A stretch of DNA of 13,049 nucleotides, taken from NCBI GenBank assembly GCA_049515175.1, contig JBEKUI010000114.1, positions 1 through 13,049 of the forward strand, given 5' to 3'. This document shows, piece by piece, positions 1-7,073 of the stretch. Under the pieces are notes generated by a model. The model ran no database searches. It was not told the origin of the DNA and saw nothing but the letters and a program-made list of their open reading frames with translations. The translations under genes and the position numbers were made by a program. Source of the stretch: JACQNR01 sp049515175 (lineage in GTDB: Bacteria > Acidobacteriota > Terriglobia > UBA7540). The stretch's first letter is position 1; the number at the start of each line of letters is the position of its first letter.

Positions 1-489
1 CCACGCCCTTTCCCTTTCGTGAGGGGCTCCCAGGTATTCAGCGGGCAATCTGAGCGACCACCAAGCGTAGCCCGCCTCTTCCATCTGGGCGAGCACTGTG
101 TTCCCGTCTTCCGTGTGGAGGAGGCGTGAGACGTTCTCAATAAGGACCCAGCGCGGCCGCAGGTCCCGGACGATGCGGAGGTACTCGAACCAGAGACCGC
201 TCCGCTCGGTGGGGTTGTCTGGGGTGCCGAGTCCTCGTTTCTTCCCGGCCGTGGACACATCAGAGCACGGGAAGCCGCCGGTGATGGTGTCAACTGGCTG
301 CAAGTTTTCTCGTCCACAATCCCTGACGTCGGTGAATTTCGGTACGTTCGACCAGCGCTTCTCCACCACCTTCCGCGCGAAGGGGTCAATTTCTACTTGC
401 CATGCGGTCTCGTATCCCGCCCAGGCGAGACCGAGGTCCATACCCCCCACGCCAGTGAACAGGCTGCCGTGCCTAAGTTTTTTCGTCAT
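1..489 (-). CDS. C5 cytosine-specific DNA methyltransferase (Dcm/M.HhaI type), 3' part beyond the window
   Basis: Transfers a methyl group from S-adenosylmethionine to C5 of cytosine in a specific DNA site. Seen on the reverse strand: an open frame of 163 codons from ATG at 489 to the window edge. Motif I (SAM binding) is SLFTGVGGMDLGL at residues 9-21. Motif IV with the catalytic cysteine is GGFPCSDVS (71-79, Cys75). Motif VI is ENV (118-120). Motif VIII-like residues GAPHERERAW lie at the cut end. The target-recognition domain and motifs IX-X are off the edge, so the target site cannot be guessed. A strong ribosome site (GAGGAG, about 5-8 nt before the ATG) supports the start. Its position in an integrated element next to excisionase and integrase suggests a phage-type or solitary methyltransferase for self-protection. 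A partner restriction enzyme further left cannot be excluded. Family assignment is secure. Confidence 0.93.
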   Translation of the reverse strand, partial: MTKKLRHGSLFTGVGGMDLGLAWAGYETAWQVEIDPFARKVVEKRWSNVPKFTDVRDCGRENLQPVDTITGGFPCSDVSTAGKKRGLGTPDNPTERSGLWFEYLRIVRDLRPRWVLIENVSRLLHTEDGNTVLAQMEEAGYAWWSLRLPAEYLGAPHERERAW

Positions 490-498
490 TGCCGCTCC

Positions 499-639
499 TC
501 ACTCCTCCCCAATGCTGAAGAATCCGGATGCCTTGCTTGCCTCCAGGGCAGACCGAACGCTGCCGAACGAGGTGAACTCCGCAGGCGCTGGCGTCGGCTT
601 CCCGTGGGGATTTTGCACGATGAATGAAAGCATGGTCAT
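499..639 (-). CDS. possible small protein (46 aa) upstream of the methyltransferase
   Basis: A short reverse-strand frame, M-T-M-L-S-F-I-V at its start and ending G-F-F-S-I-G-E-E, stops at 499-501. This is inside the stretch that gives the methyltransferase its ribosome site (GAG-GAG-TGA-GGAG), 9 nt before that gene's ATG. Such spacing is typical of translationally coupled phage genes. No recognised domain. Weak points: no clear Shine-Dalgarno before ATG 639 (a second ATG lies at 633), and the frame stays open further upstream to 804, where it would overlap the excisionase gene on the other strand. It may be a real accessory peptide or a chance frame. No function is proposed. Confidence 0.33.
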   Translation of the reverse strand: MTMLSFIVQNPHGKPTPAPAEFTSFGSVRSALEASKASGFFSIGEE

Positions 640-766
640 CGGAAAGAAGAGTGGCAACCCTGGGGAAGCTTGACCAGGGAAGCGTGGTCGGGTCCCAGCC
701 CCTGCCCGAAAGAAATCCTGGACTTTGAGTATTGACCTTCGATGACTTTTGGGAAGGGGGAGCAAC

Positions 767-970
767 ATGGAAGCACTCTTAACATCGAAGGAAGCCGCAC
801 GCATACTGAGGATTCACCCCAAGGTGCTTGAGCGCAAGGCGAAGGCCGGGGAGATTCCTGCCCTCAAGGTTGGGAAATTCTGGCGATACCGGTCATTGGA
901 CCTTGAAACGTGGGTTGAGTCACAGGTACACTCCGGATGCCAGCCGTGCCGCACAGCGACTTCATTCTGA
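767..970 (+). CDS. excisionase-type helix-turn-helix DNA-binding protein
   Basis: A 67-residue protein of the MerR-like excisionase (Xis / HTH_17) family. Residues 4-52 fit the fold: LLTSKEAARILRIHPKVLER forms the helix-turn-helix, then G-E-I-P-A-L-K-V-G-K-F-W-R-Y forms the wing, then S-L-D-L-E-T-W. Known members bind DNA near attachment sites and steer recombinase directionality or repress the element's promoter. The ATG at 767 is preceded by a good ribosome site (GGGGGAGC, 761 region); a longer in-frame start at 749 lacks one. The gene sits 15 nt upstream of the integrase on the same strand, so the two form a xis-int pair. Beyond the fold, its role as an excisionase is inferred from this neighbour. 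The frame itself looks intact although the partner gene is broken. Confidence 0.82.
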   Translation: MEALLTSKEAARILRIHPKVLERKAKAGEIPALKVGKFWRYRSLDLETWVESQVHSGCQPCRTATSF

Positions 971-985
971 AAAGGAGAAACGGTG

Positions 986-2088
986 ATGGCACGATACCAG
1001 TACGGAGATTTAGTTCGCAGGAAGCGCAAGAAAGGCCCGGACGTTTGGCAATTCACGTATTTCGAGAATGGAAGGCGGAAGTCAGTCTTGGTCGGGACCG
1101 TGGGGAAGTTGCCCACCAAGTCGGATGCGGAAAGGGCAGTCGAGCATCTTCGCATGAAGGTCAATGCCCAAAATCCGCAAGCCCAATTTCACTCTGTCAC
1201 GGTTGGGGCCCTGATAGACCGCTTTATGGAAGAGTATGCGCCGAAGCGGTGCCGGAAACTAACACAGAGCACATACCGGAGCCTCTTCAAGAATCACATC
1301 CGACCAAAGTGGGGCAGGGAGTACCTCCATAACGTCAAGACAATGACCGTGGAACCGTGGCTTGAAGACTACCCGCACTCTCGGCAGATTAAAGCTCACG
1401 TTCGGAACCTCATTGCACACACTTTTCCAGGTGGCTATCCGCTGGGAGATGCTGGAGCGGAATCCCATTGACCTTGTACGACAGTCAAGGAAGCGGCTGA
1501 AGGTCCCCCGCGTTCTCACTCCGGCAGAATTCAAGGCTCTTCTGGGGCAACTGTCGGAACCTCACAAGACGATGGTGATAACCGTCGCGTGTTTAGGCTT
1601 GCGGGTTTGCGAATTGCTCGGCTTACAGTGGGGGTGACATTGACTTTGAAAACCTCACCGTAAGAATCCAGCGGAGCGTTGTCGAGGGAGAGGTTAACGA
1701 AACCAAAACCGAAGCCTCAGAAAGCGCACTCCCGCTTGACCCGGATTTGGCCGAAGTCCTGTTAGCTCACAAGGCGACAAGTCGTTACACGGCTGACTCT
1801 GATTACGTTTTTGCGGGGGCAACCGGAAAACCACCTTGGCCGGACGGAATACTTATCGACCACCTAAAGCCTGCGTCGACCAAGGCTGGAATCGGAACCG
1901 TCGGGTGGCACACGTTCAGGCATACCTACTCCACACTCCTACACGCCCTGGGCACGACCCCGGCAGTCCAAAAGGAACTGCTACGCCATGCCGACATCCA
2001 GACCACACTGAATATCTGCACCCAGGCTATATCCGCAGAGAAGCGGGAAGCGGCATCAAAGCTGGTAGACACGCTATGGAAGATGTGA
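986..2088 (+). pseudogene. tyrosine recombinase / phage integrase, broken by two frameshifts and lacking the catalytic Tyr
   Basis: Three consecutive frames together give one complete integrase of about 366 residues. Segment 1 starts at ATG 986 (ribosome site AAGGAG at 972-977) and holds the arm-binding region and the start of the core-binding domain. It runs to the TTTT run at 1423-1426, where one extra T shifts the frame; dropping it restores H-T-F-Q-V-A-I-R-W. Segment 2 carries the first catalytic Arg (GLRVCELLGLQWG, R206) and ends at the GGGGG run 1630-1634, where one extra G shifts the frame into TGA 1635. Segment 3 carries Lys240 (T-K-T-E), His308/Arg311 (HTFRH) and His334 (L-R-H-A-D-I-Q-T-T). 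At residue 344 the tyrosine nucleophile expected in T-L-N-I-Y-T-Q-A is Cys (TGC at 2017-2019). Removing exactly two bases gives a whole number of codons. Family certain; inactivity likely, because the Tyr loss is independent of the homopolymer shifts. The gene points at the tRNA-Pro 60 nt downstream, its likely attachment site. Confidence 0.9.
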
Positions 2089-2148
2089 GTATGGTACGAA
2101 TTGGTACTTTTCGAGAAACCGCTTTGGGCGCTAAGCCCTTTGCAGTAT

Positions 2149-2190
2149 TGGTCGGGGCGCCCGGATTTGAACCGGGGACCTCTTGCGCCC
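2149..2190. other. probable attachment site (att) at the tRNA-Pro 3' end; element/chromosome boundary
   Basis: Tyrosine recombinases commonly insert elements into the 3' half of tRNA genes, leaving the integrase gene beside the tRNA and a short direct repeat of the tRNA end at the far border. Here the integrase remnant lies 60 nt from the tRNA 3' end and the element extends to lower coordinates. The core is taken as the anticodon-to-CCA part; its exact limits cannot be fixed because the distal repeat is outside the window. Inference from layout only. Confidence 0.5.
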
Positions 2191-2225
2191 AAGGCAAGCG
2201 CGCTACCAGGCTGCGCCACGCCCCG
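2149..2225 (-). tRNA. tRNA-Pro, anticodon TGG, CCA encoded
   Basis: The reverse strand folds as a full cloverleaf of 77 nt. Acceptor stem CGGGGCG pairs with CGCCCCG. The D-arm is GCGC-AGCCTGGTA-GCGC. The anticodon stem CTTGC/GCAAG encloses loop CTTGGGC with anticodon TGG (complement at 2189-2191). The T-arm CCCGG-TTCAAAT-CCGGG is regular, and the 3' end ACCA is in the DNA at 2149-2152. It strongly resembles other bacterial proline tRNAs. Its 3' end faces the broken integrase, which ends at 2088, making the 3' half the likely recombined attachment core. A weak -10-like TTTAAC (complement of 2237-2242) lies about 11 nt before the 5' end. Confidence 0.97.
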
Positions 2226-2449
2226 AGGAGGGCAGGGTTAAAGGACCAGAAATTCGGGGCAGGGAGCGTGTCCCCCACCCCCACGCTGATGCCATTCTTT
2301 CAGGGGTTGGGGGGCAAGTTCTACTCCGAGCCCAGCGGCCAGCGTCTAGCACCGATCTTTATTGTGCCAAGGTTGTGCCTGGCTGTCCAGCGCGAATGCC
2401 TGCAGACAGCGACGGGAGGGCGGGGAATCGGAGCCAGCATGCTGCGGGA

Positions 2450-3097
2450 TTACGGCAGGCGAGGCAGAGTCTGAAGACTCTTGTACGCTTCGTAGCGGTC
2501 GATCGTCCGACGCAGGCCAAGGTCGCTTTCCTGGAAGAGATAGTGATAAGCCTCCTTGTAGGCTTCTTCGAAAGTCTTCTGATGGCGCCGCATCCGATAA
2601 AGCGCCACCACCGCGCCGGTGCGGTCCTTGCCGTGATAGCAATGAATGAAGATGGGGCGTCGCGCGTCGCGAATCTGCTCAAACAGACGCATCATCCCCT
2701 CCTGGGAGACCCCTGTCTGCTCGATCTCGCGCGGGCCGATCGGAAAAGAGATGAAGTCGATTTTCTGCTCGGGCGAGAGCTGCAGGTTGAGCTCGTCAAC
2801 GACAGCCTTTTCCTGGGCGGCCGATTCAGACTCTTCCAGATTGATGATGGTCCTTATCCCTAGCTCAACCAGCTTCGGAAATGCGCTGGGGTGCGGGCGA
2901 CCGCCACGGTACAGGCTCTCATCAACTTGATGAAAGTTGCAGACGTCCTGATCCGTCACCTTGGTCGGGTTGGAGTCGTGCGGAAAGTCGAGTCCGCAAG
3001 GGGACTGGGCTCTCCCCGGCGCGGCGGCCCAGAGCAGCGCGACTAAAGCCAGAAAAGCGGGCTTGAGCTTCGTCGGTCTTTTCCCAGTTTGGTCCAT
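2450..3097 (-). CDS. exported dual-specificity / tyrosine-type protein phosphatase
   Basis: A 215-residue protein with the cysteine-phosphatase P-loop HCYHGKDRTG (residues 152-161; nucleophile Cys153, phosphate-binding Arg159), matching H-C-x5-R-T/S. Upstream elements fit the dual-specificity fold of bacterial and plant-like atypical phosphatases: D-E-S-L-Y-R-G-G-R-P-H-P-S (59-71) and L-G-I-R-T-I-I-N-L (79-87). Such enzymes hydrolyse phosphotyrosine/serine or, in some branches, polyphosphate or inositol phosphates; the substrate cannot be read here. The start at 3097 is chosen because it yields a normal Sec signal peptide: KRPTKLK, hydrophobic FLALVALLWAAA, cleavage near G-R-A|Q-S (about residue 30). 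An in-frame ATG at 3181 would bury this signal. Neither start has a clear ribosome site. Predicted periplasmic or extracellular. It is a stand-alone gene, divergent from the kinase to its right. Confidence 0.85.
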   Translation of the reverse strand: MDQTGKRPTKLKPAFLALVALLWAAAPGRAQSPCGLDFPHDSNPTKVTDQDVCNFHQVDESLYRGGRPHPSAFPKLVELGIRTIINLEESESAAQEKAVVDELNLQLSPEQKIDFISFPIGPREIEQTGVSQEGMMRLFEQIRDARRPIFIHCYHGKDRTGAVVALYRMRRHQKTFEEAYKEAYHYLFQESDLGLRRTIDRYEAYKSLQTLPRLP

Positions 3098-3349
3098 GGG
3101 GAAGTGAGATTCGTTGTGATGATGCCGCGTTGCCCCGAAAACGAAGCCTGAGAGTAGCAGATTCGCGGGTTGTGACGCCATTCACACCGGGAATCATTTG
3201 GCGGGGCGCGATTGGCGCTTCGTGCGTGAGGGGGTTTGCCCGAGCGTGGAGGTCCAAATGCGGGACGGTTTTAACTTCGGTACCAATGCCTCAGTATTTG
3301 AGTTAGACTTCGGCCTTCACCGAACCCAGATGAAGGCAGGAGGTCAGTC

Positions 3350-4339
3350 GTGGCACACCGGGCGGAAATTATCGTCGGAGTTGACATGGGGGGCACGAGC
3401 CTGCGCGCCGTGGTCGTCAACAGCGAAAACAAGATTCTGGCCGTGGAAAAGAATCCCACACCGGTGGGGAAGAAGCCCGACGCACTCATCGAGGACATCG
3501 CGGCAGAAGTCATCGACGCCCTGGAGGCCGCGGGGCTGCGGCGCTCGGACCTCCGCGCCGTGAGCGTGGGCGCGCCCGGGGCAGTGAATCCCCAGAAAGG
3601 CATCGTCTACGAGGCGCCGAATCTGGGCTGGAAGGATGTGCCCCTCGGTCCTAAGCTGAGCGACTTGCTCGGCGTGCCGGTTCTGATTGAGAATGACGTA
3701 AACGTGGGGACCGTAGGCGAGCACGCGCTGGGGGCGGGACGGGGCACGAGCGAGTTGGTGGGCATCTTCATCGGCACGGGCATCGGCGGAGGGATCATCT
3801 CCGCGGGCAAACTTTATGAAGGCGCGCGCGGCGCCGCGGCCGAGGTGGGTCACATGACGCTGCTGGTTGACGGGCCGCGCTGCGGCTGCGGCAAGCGCGG
3901 CTGCGCCGAGGCGTTGGCCAGCCGCACCGCCATGGAGCGAGAAGTGCGCGCTGCCATCAAGCAGGGCGCGAAGAGTTGCGTGTTGGAGCTGATGAAGGAG
4001 CGCAACAAGGAACGCATGACTTCCAGCATCATCATCCGCGCCTTGAAAAAGAAGGACCGCGTCATGCGCGAAGTGCTGCGCCAGACGCAGTACTACCTGG
4101 GGATTCTCGTCGCCAGCGTGGTCAACATGATGGACCCCCAATGCGTGGTCATTGGCGGGGGGGTGGCCGAACGGCTGCAAGAGGAACTCGTCGGCCCCAT
4201 CCGCAAGACGGCGCGCAAGTATTTCCTCTGCCAGCGCGACGCGGCGAAGGTCAAGATCGTCGCCGCGCGCCTGGGCGACAACGCGGGCGCCCTCGGCGCC
4301 GTGGTCCTCGCCCGCCAGCGGCTGCGCGTGGTGCGCTGA
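3350..4339 (+). CDS. ROK-family sugar kinase (glucokinase-like)
   Basis: A 329-residue cytoplasmic enzyme that phosphorylates a hexose with ATP. Domain landmarks in order: phosphate-1 loop V-D-M-G-G-T (11-16); substrate/catalytic E-N-D (114-116, Asp116 as base); GTGIGGG (142-148); E-V-G-H (165-168) with the ROK zinc site C-x-C-x4-C (Cys178, 180, 185; CGCGKRGC); G-C-A-E; and V-I-G-G-G-V near 265. The pattern E-x-G-H plus zinc cysteines favours a glucokinase/N-acetylhexosamine kinase rather than a ROK repressor, and there is no N-terminal helix-turn-helix. GTG start at 3350 with an excellent ribosome site AGGAGGT (3338-3344). Followed after 45 nt by the AI-2E-type membrane gene on the same strand, so possibly co-transcribed. 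The exact sugar is not determinable from sequence. Confidence 0.92.
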   Translation: MAHRAEIIVGVDMGGTSLRAVVVNSENKILAVEKNPTPVGKKPDALIEDIAAEVIDALEAAGLRRSDLRAVSVGAPGAVNPQKGIVYEAPNLGWKDVPLGPKLSDLLGVPVLIENDVNVGTVGEHALGAGRGTSELVGIFIGTGIGGGIISAGKLYEGARGAAAEVGHMTLLVDGPRCGCGKRGCAEALASRTAMEREVRAAIKQGAKSCVLELMKERNKERMTSSIIIRALKKKDRVMREVLRQTQYYLGILVASVVNMMDPQCVVIGGGVAERLQEELVGPIRKTARKYFLCQRDAAKVKIVAARLGDNAGALGAVVLARQRLRVVR

Positions 4340-4363
4340 GCCGTCTCCCGTCAAGGGGCTTCT

Positions 4364-4380
4364 AGGTCTGCTGCGGACCT
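4364..4380 (+). promoter_or_regulatory. small hairpin just before the AI-2E-type gene start
   Basis: AGGTC (4364-4368) pairs with GACCT (4376-4380) around a 7-nt loop, ending 4 nt before the ATG at 4385, where the ribosome site should be. No Shine-Dalgarno-like sequence is visible there. It may limit initiation or may be chance, since the stem is only 5 bp. Confidence 0.25.
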
Positions 4381-4384
4381 GCCT

Positions 4385-5458
4385 ATGCAACGCAACGATT
4401 ACGCCCGCATCGCATTTGTGGTAGTTCTGCTGGTGGTGGGGTACTTTGTTTTTCGGATCCTCCAGCCGTTCCTGACCGCTCTGGTCTGGGCGGCAATACT
4501 CGCCACCGTCTTTCACCCCCTCCACGAGGCTTTCGTACGCCGTCTGAAGCGCCCGGAACTTGCCAGCGTCCTGGCCTGCATTTTGCTCACTGTGGCGATT
4601 ATCCTGCCGGTGCTGATTCTGCTCATTCTGCTGGCGGGCGAATCGGTGGACGCCTACCACTACGTGCAGGATCGCTTGACTTCCGGCGAGGTGCACGGCC
4701 TCGAATCGCTGCGCGACTCGGCGATGTACATTTGGCTGCGAGGGAAGTTGTTGGCGCTGGGACTGCCTGAGCCGGACTGGCGCGGCATCGCGGTGCAGGC
4801 GGTGCAGGCGATTAGCCAGTTTCTGGTTCGGCACAGTTCCGACGTTTTCGGCGGCTTCACGCGATTCCTGTTCAACTTTGTGGTGATGCTCTTCGGGGTC
4901 TTCTACATGTTCCAGCACGGGCCGCGTGCGCTGGCGGAGCTCCGCAGCCTGAGCCCGCTGCGGACCGAGCACGAGGAGGCCATCATCGCGAAGTTTAAGG
5001 AAATCACCCGCGCCACATTCGAAGGAAACCTGCTGACGTCGGCACTGCAAGGCGCTGCCGGAGGGCTGGTCTTCCTTCTCTTCGGACTGCCTTCGCCGTT
5101 GCTCTGGGGGGCGGTGATGGCTTTGCTTTCGCTCGTACCCGTCGTGGGGACGGCTCTCGTCTGGGGTCCGGTAGTCATGTATTACTTGCTCGCCGGGCAC
5201 GTCGCGCGCGGTCTGCTCCTGCTCGTGTTGTGCGGTGCGGTGGTCGGCTCAATCGACAACTTTGTCAAACCTCTGCTTATCCGCCGCCACGCGGCGATCC
5301 CCACAGCGTGGATCTTTGTCGGTGTCATGGGCGGCGTGGGAGTCTTCGGATTCCTGGGCTTCATCCTTGGTCCGCTGATGATTGCTGTCCTCTTCACCCT
5401 TATTGAAATCTACAAAGTTGAGTTTCGTGACGAGCTCCGCGGGAAATCGCCTGCGTAG
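4385..5458 (+). CDS. AI-2E / PerM-family membrane transporter
   Basis: A 357-residue integral membrane protein of the AI-2E transporter (UPF0118, PerM/YdiK) family. Hydrophobic segments: about residues 8-28 and 32-50 (IAFVVVLLVVGYFVF then LTALVWAAILATVFHPL), 58-84, a soluble stretch at about 85-150, then 155-178, and a C-terminal group from about 215 to 345. Family landmarks are the early P-F-L-T-A-L-V-W-A, the loop L-V-P-V-V-G-T-A-L-V-W-G-P, the D-N-F-V-K-P-L-L-I motif, and the end G-F-L-G-F-I-L-G-P-L. Members export small molecules or ions (autoinducer-2 export was proposed for one; Na+/H+ exchange for others); the substrate here is unknown. It follows the ROK kinase by 45 nt, and converges with the DUF58 gene, the two stops being about 80 nt apart. 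Family call firm, role open. Confidence 0.9.
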   Translation: MQRNDYARIAFVVVLLVVGYFVFRILQPFLTALVWAAILATVFHPLHEAFVRRLKRPELASVLACILLTVAIILPVLILLILLAGESVDAYHYVQDRLTSGEVHGLESLRDSAMYIWLRGKLLALGLPEPDWRGIAVQAVQAISQFLVRHSSDVFGGFTRFLFNFVVMLFGVFYMFQHGPRALAELRSLSPLRTEHEEAIIAKFKEITRATFEGNLLTSALQGAAGGLVFLLFGLPSPLLWGAVMALLSLVPVVGTALVWGPVVMYYLLAGHVARGLLLLVLCGAVVGSIDNFVKPLLIRRHAAIPTAWIFVGVMGGVGVFGFLGFILGPLMIAVLFTLIEIYKVEFRDELRGKSPA

Positions 5459-5536
5459 TTCCGAGTGACTGATCGTTGGCGCTGGAGAATTGTCCCCGCG
5501 GATCAGCTGTCGGACCGGCCGAGCCCAGGGCGGATC

Positions 5537-6925
5537 TTACAGAGACTCTGTGAAGACCAGGTAGGATTTTCCCCAGAGGTGAGTGGGGATGGAGCCGCGC
5601 GGCTGGGAGGTCACGATGATGTTGAACCCACGCTGCGCGGTGGTGAGGCGGGCGAGTGGATTGTCACGCAGGCCAGCGTCGCCCGTTTGGGGTTCGACGA
5701 GTGCCAGGGCCTCCAGCGCCGGATAGATGATCTCACTCGCCGCGGTCATGGGAGTTTCGAGCTTGCCGCACGCGAACTGGAGTTGAGCGTTGATCTCATA
5801 GAAGTGCCAAGCGAGGCAGGCACAGAAGCTGACGCCCTTCTCGAACTGCGCGAGCGACTTCTCATCGGTCTTGGGCACGCGCGTATCGAACACCAGAACT
5901 ACGCGGCGCTCGTCCTCACGCGTGAACTCGCGCACCTTGAGTTGCTGCACCTTGGCACTGGCCTTCCAATCCACGTGGCGCGCCGAGTCGCCCTCCTGAA
6001 AATCGCGGATGGCGTAGAGATCGTGGCCGCGCCCCTTAAAGGAGCTTTCCACCTCGCCGGAGATAAGGGGCAGGATCTCGTAAAACTCCTCCGTGGGTTG
6101 GACGTCGGGGAGGACAAGGATTTCGCGGCGGAGCGCGACCTCCCGCGATTTCCGCAGAAATCCAAAGGGAAACTTGGTGCTGACACGAAAACCTTCCTGG
6201 CTGTAACGCCCGCGGCGGGGGAAGCTCATCTCCACGTGCTGGGTGACGGAGGCACGGCGCGGAATGTAGGGCACATAGACCGGCTCGCCGAGGATATGTC
6301 GCGGCGGGGAGGCAGCGGCCTGGGGGTCCTTCCTCTTCTTATCTTCCCGGGCCGAAACCGCCACCGACAATGACGGCAGGAACCATTTCTCGTTGGTCAT
6401 CGTCACGCGCGAGATCATCGGCTGCTGCGCGAAGATGTGGTCCGGAAGCACAAAATCGAGTTCCAAATCCGTGAGTACGAGGTGCGAAAGAATTCCGGAA
6501 ACCAGAATTCCGGCGAGCAGGCTGGCCAGGATCATGAAGAGGAGGTTGTTGCCGGTGTTGAGCGCGGCGACGGCAATGACCGCAATCAGCAGCAGGTAGA
6601 TGGCGCCCTCGCGCGTGAACTCGAATTCGATCTTGATCATCCAGCGTTCGAGCGCCGTGCGGCGCGCCAGATAAGGGACGACCTTCACCGCGATGATGCC
6701 CGCCAGCACGAGGGCAAACACCGCCGACCAGAACGCCGCGCGCAGCCGGCCCGTGTCGCGCAACGCGCTGGAATAGACGGCCAGGAAAAACGAAACGGTG
6801 AGTGCAAACAGCGCCAGGAAGAACCGGCGCCACGCCGGGAGATCCAGATGCGTCAGGCGGTAACGCGCCAGCGCCACGAGGTCGCGCCAGAAGCGGCCCG
6901 CCGTAGGATGAGGCACCGTGGACAT
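5537..6925 (-). CDS. DUF58 domain-containing membrane protein, partner of MoxR
   Basis: A 462-residue protein. Membrane segments lie at about residues 35-52, 66-86 and 108-148. The DUF58 domain follows, with its signature R-D-F-Q-E-G-D-S-A-R-H-V-D-W-K-A-S-A-K at 307-325, and then a von Willebrand A-like strand V-V-L-V-F-D-T (342-348) that starts a likely metal-binding fold. In many bacteria DUF58 proteins are encoded next to MoxR ATPases and are thought to be assembled or remodelled by them, as envelope or stress functions. Here the MoxR gene lies upstream on the same strand, separated by 148 nt of repeat-rich spacer rather than the usual tight coupling. The start at 6925 is the first ATG; a weak GAGA lies before it. 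The transglutaminase-like gene often found after DUF58 is absent: the next gene converges. Confidence 0.9.
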   Translation of the reverse strand: MSTVPHPTAGRFWRDLVALARYRLTHLDLPAWRRFFLALFALTVSFFLAVYSSALRDTGRLRAAFWSAVFALVLAGIIAVKVVPYLARRTALERWMIKIEFEFTREGAIYLLLIAVIAVAALNTGNNLLFMILASLLAGILVSGILSHLVLTDLELDFVLPDHIFAQQPMISRVTMTNEKWFLPSLSVAVSAREDKKRKDPQAAASPPRHILGEPVYVPYIPRRASVTQHVEMSFPRRGRYSQEGFRVSTKFPFGFLRKSREVALRREILVLPDVQPTEEFYEILPLISGEVESSFKGRGHDLYAIRDFQEGDSARHVDWKASAKVQQLKVREFTREDERRVVLVFDTRVPKTDEKSLAQFEKGVSFCACLAWHFYEINAQLQFACGKLETPMTAASEIIYPALEALALVEPQTGDAGLRDNPLARLTTAQRGFNIIVTSQPRGSIPTHLWGKSYLVFTESL

Positions 6926-6965
6926 ACAGATCTCATTCTAATGGAGGCGAGAGGGAAAACAAATC

Positions 6966-6986
6966 AGAAGGCAGAAGGCAGAAGGC
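6966..6986 (-). repeat. heptanucleotide tandem array, 3 units (CTTCTGC type on the minus strand)
   Basis: Three perfect tandem copies of AGAAGGC on the plus strand. Read in the direction of the MoxR-DUF58 genes this is a CTTCTGC-type heptamer, the same unit type as at 10452-10486. Lies in the MoxR-DUF58 spacer, about 40 nt before the DUF58 start. Confidence 0.85.
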
Positions 6987-7042
6987 AAAGACCTGCCGCG
7001 GCGGCTCTTTTTCGATGACAAGACTCCATGAGCCTCGCGCCT

Positions 7043-7070
7043 CAATCGAGAATCCACAATCGAAAATCCA
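7043..7070. repeat. 14-bp (2 x 7) tandem repeat, two copies
   Basis: CAATCGAGAATCCA (7043-7056) is followed at once by a copy differing at one base (G to A at the 8th position, 7057-7070). Each unit is itself two similar heptamers (N-AATC-N-A). The array stops 3 nt from the MoxR stop codon. Confidence 0.85.
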
Positions 7071-7073
7071 AGA

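Noticed and set aside
98..673. 191-codon plus-strand frame opposite the methyltransferase
   Set aside because: The reverse strand has canonical C5 methyltransferase motifs; this frame has none.
1423..1634. Programmed frameshifting in the integrase
   Set aside because: Two shifts in the same direction at plain homopolymers, no stimulatory structure noticed, and the catalytic Tyr is also lost. Decay or sequencing error is simpler.
2126..2138. Hairpin GGGC/GCCC downstream of tRNA-Pro as its terminator
   Set aside because: Only 4 bp with a 5-nt loop and no T-tract on the tRNA strand.
2226..2449. Genes in the spacer between tRNA-Pro and the phosphatase
   Set aside because: Only frames overlapping the tRNA or phosphatase; a small palindrome CAGCATGCTG at about 2437-2446 and a 6-bp inverted repeat AGCGTG/CACGCT near 2264-2286 were seen but support nothing.
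1836..2474. 212-codon plus-strand frame running through the tRNA-Pro
   Set aside because: Crosses a perfect tRNA gene and the integrase 3' end; not coding.
3098..3349. Promoters in the divergent spacer between phosphatase and ROK kinase
   Set aside because: A short TTCGG/CCGAA stem (about 3310-3325) is visible, but no convincing -35/-10 pair on either strand.
3344..5200. Long open frame (618 codons) on the minus strand opposite the ROK kinase and AI-2E-type genes
   Set aside because: Its product is rich in His, Arg, Gln and Ala with no fold-like pattern, while both plus-strand genes have full family motifs. It is a high-GC antisense shadow.
5465..6373. 302-codon plus-strand frame opposite DUF58
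   Set aside because: Antisense shadow; no motifs, while the minus-strand frame has the DUF58 signature and membrane helices.
6960..7072. CRISPR-like array in the MoxR-DUF58 spacer
   Set aside because: Units are 7 or 14 bp and directly tandem with no spacers; no cas genes.
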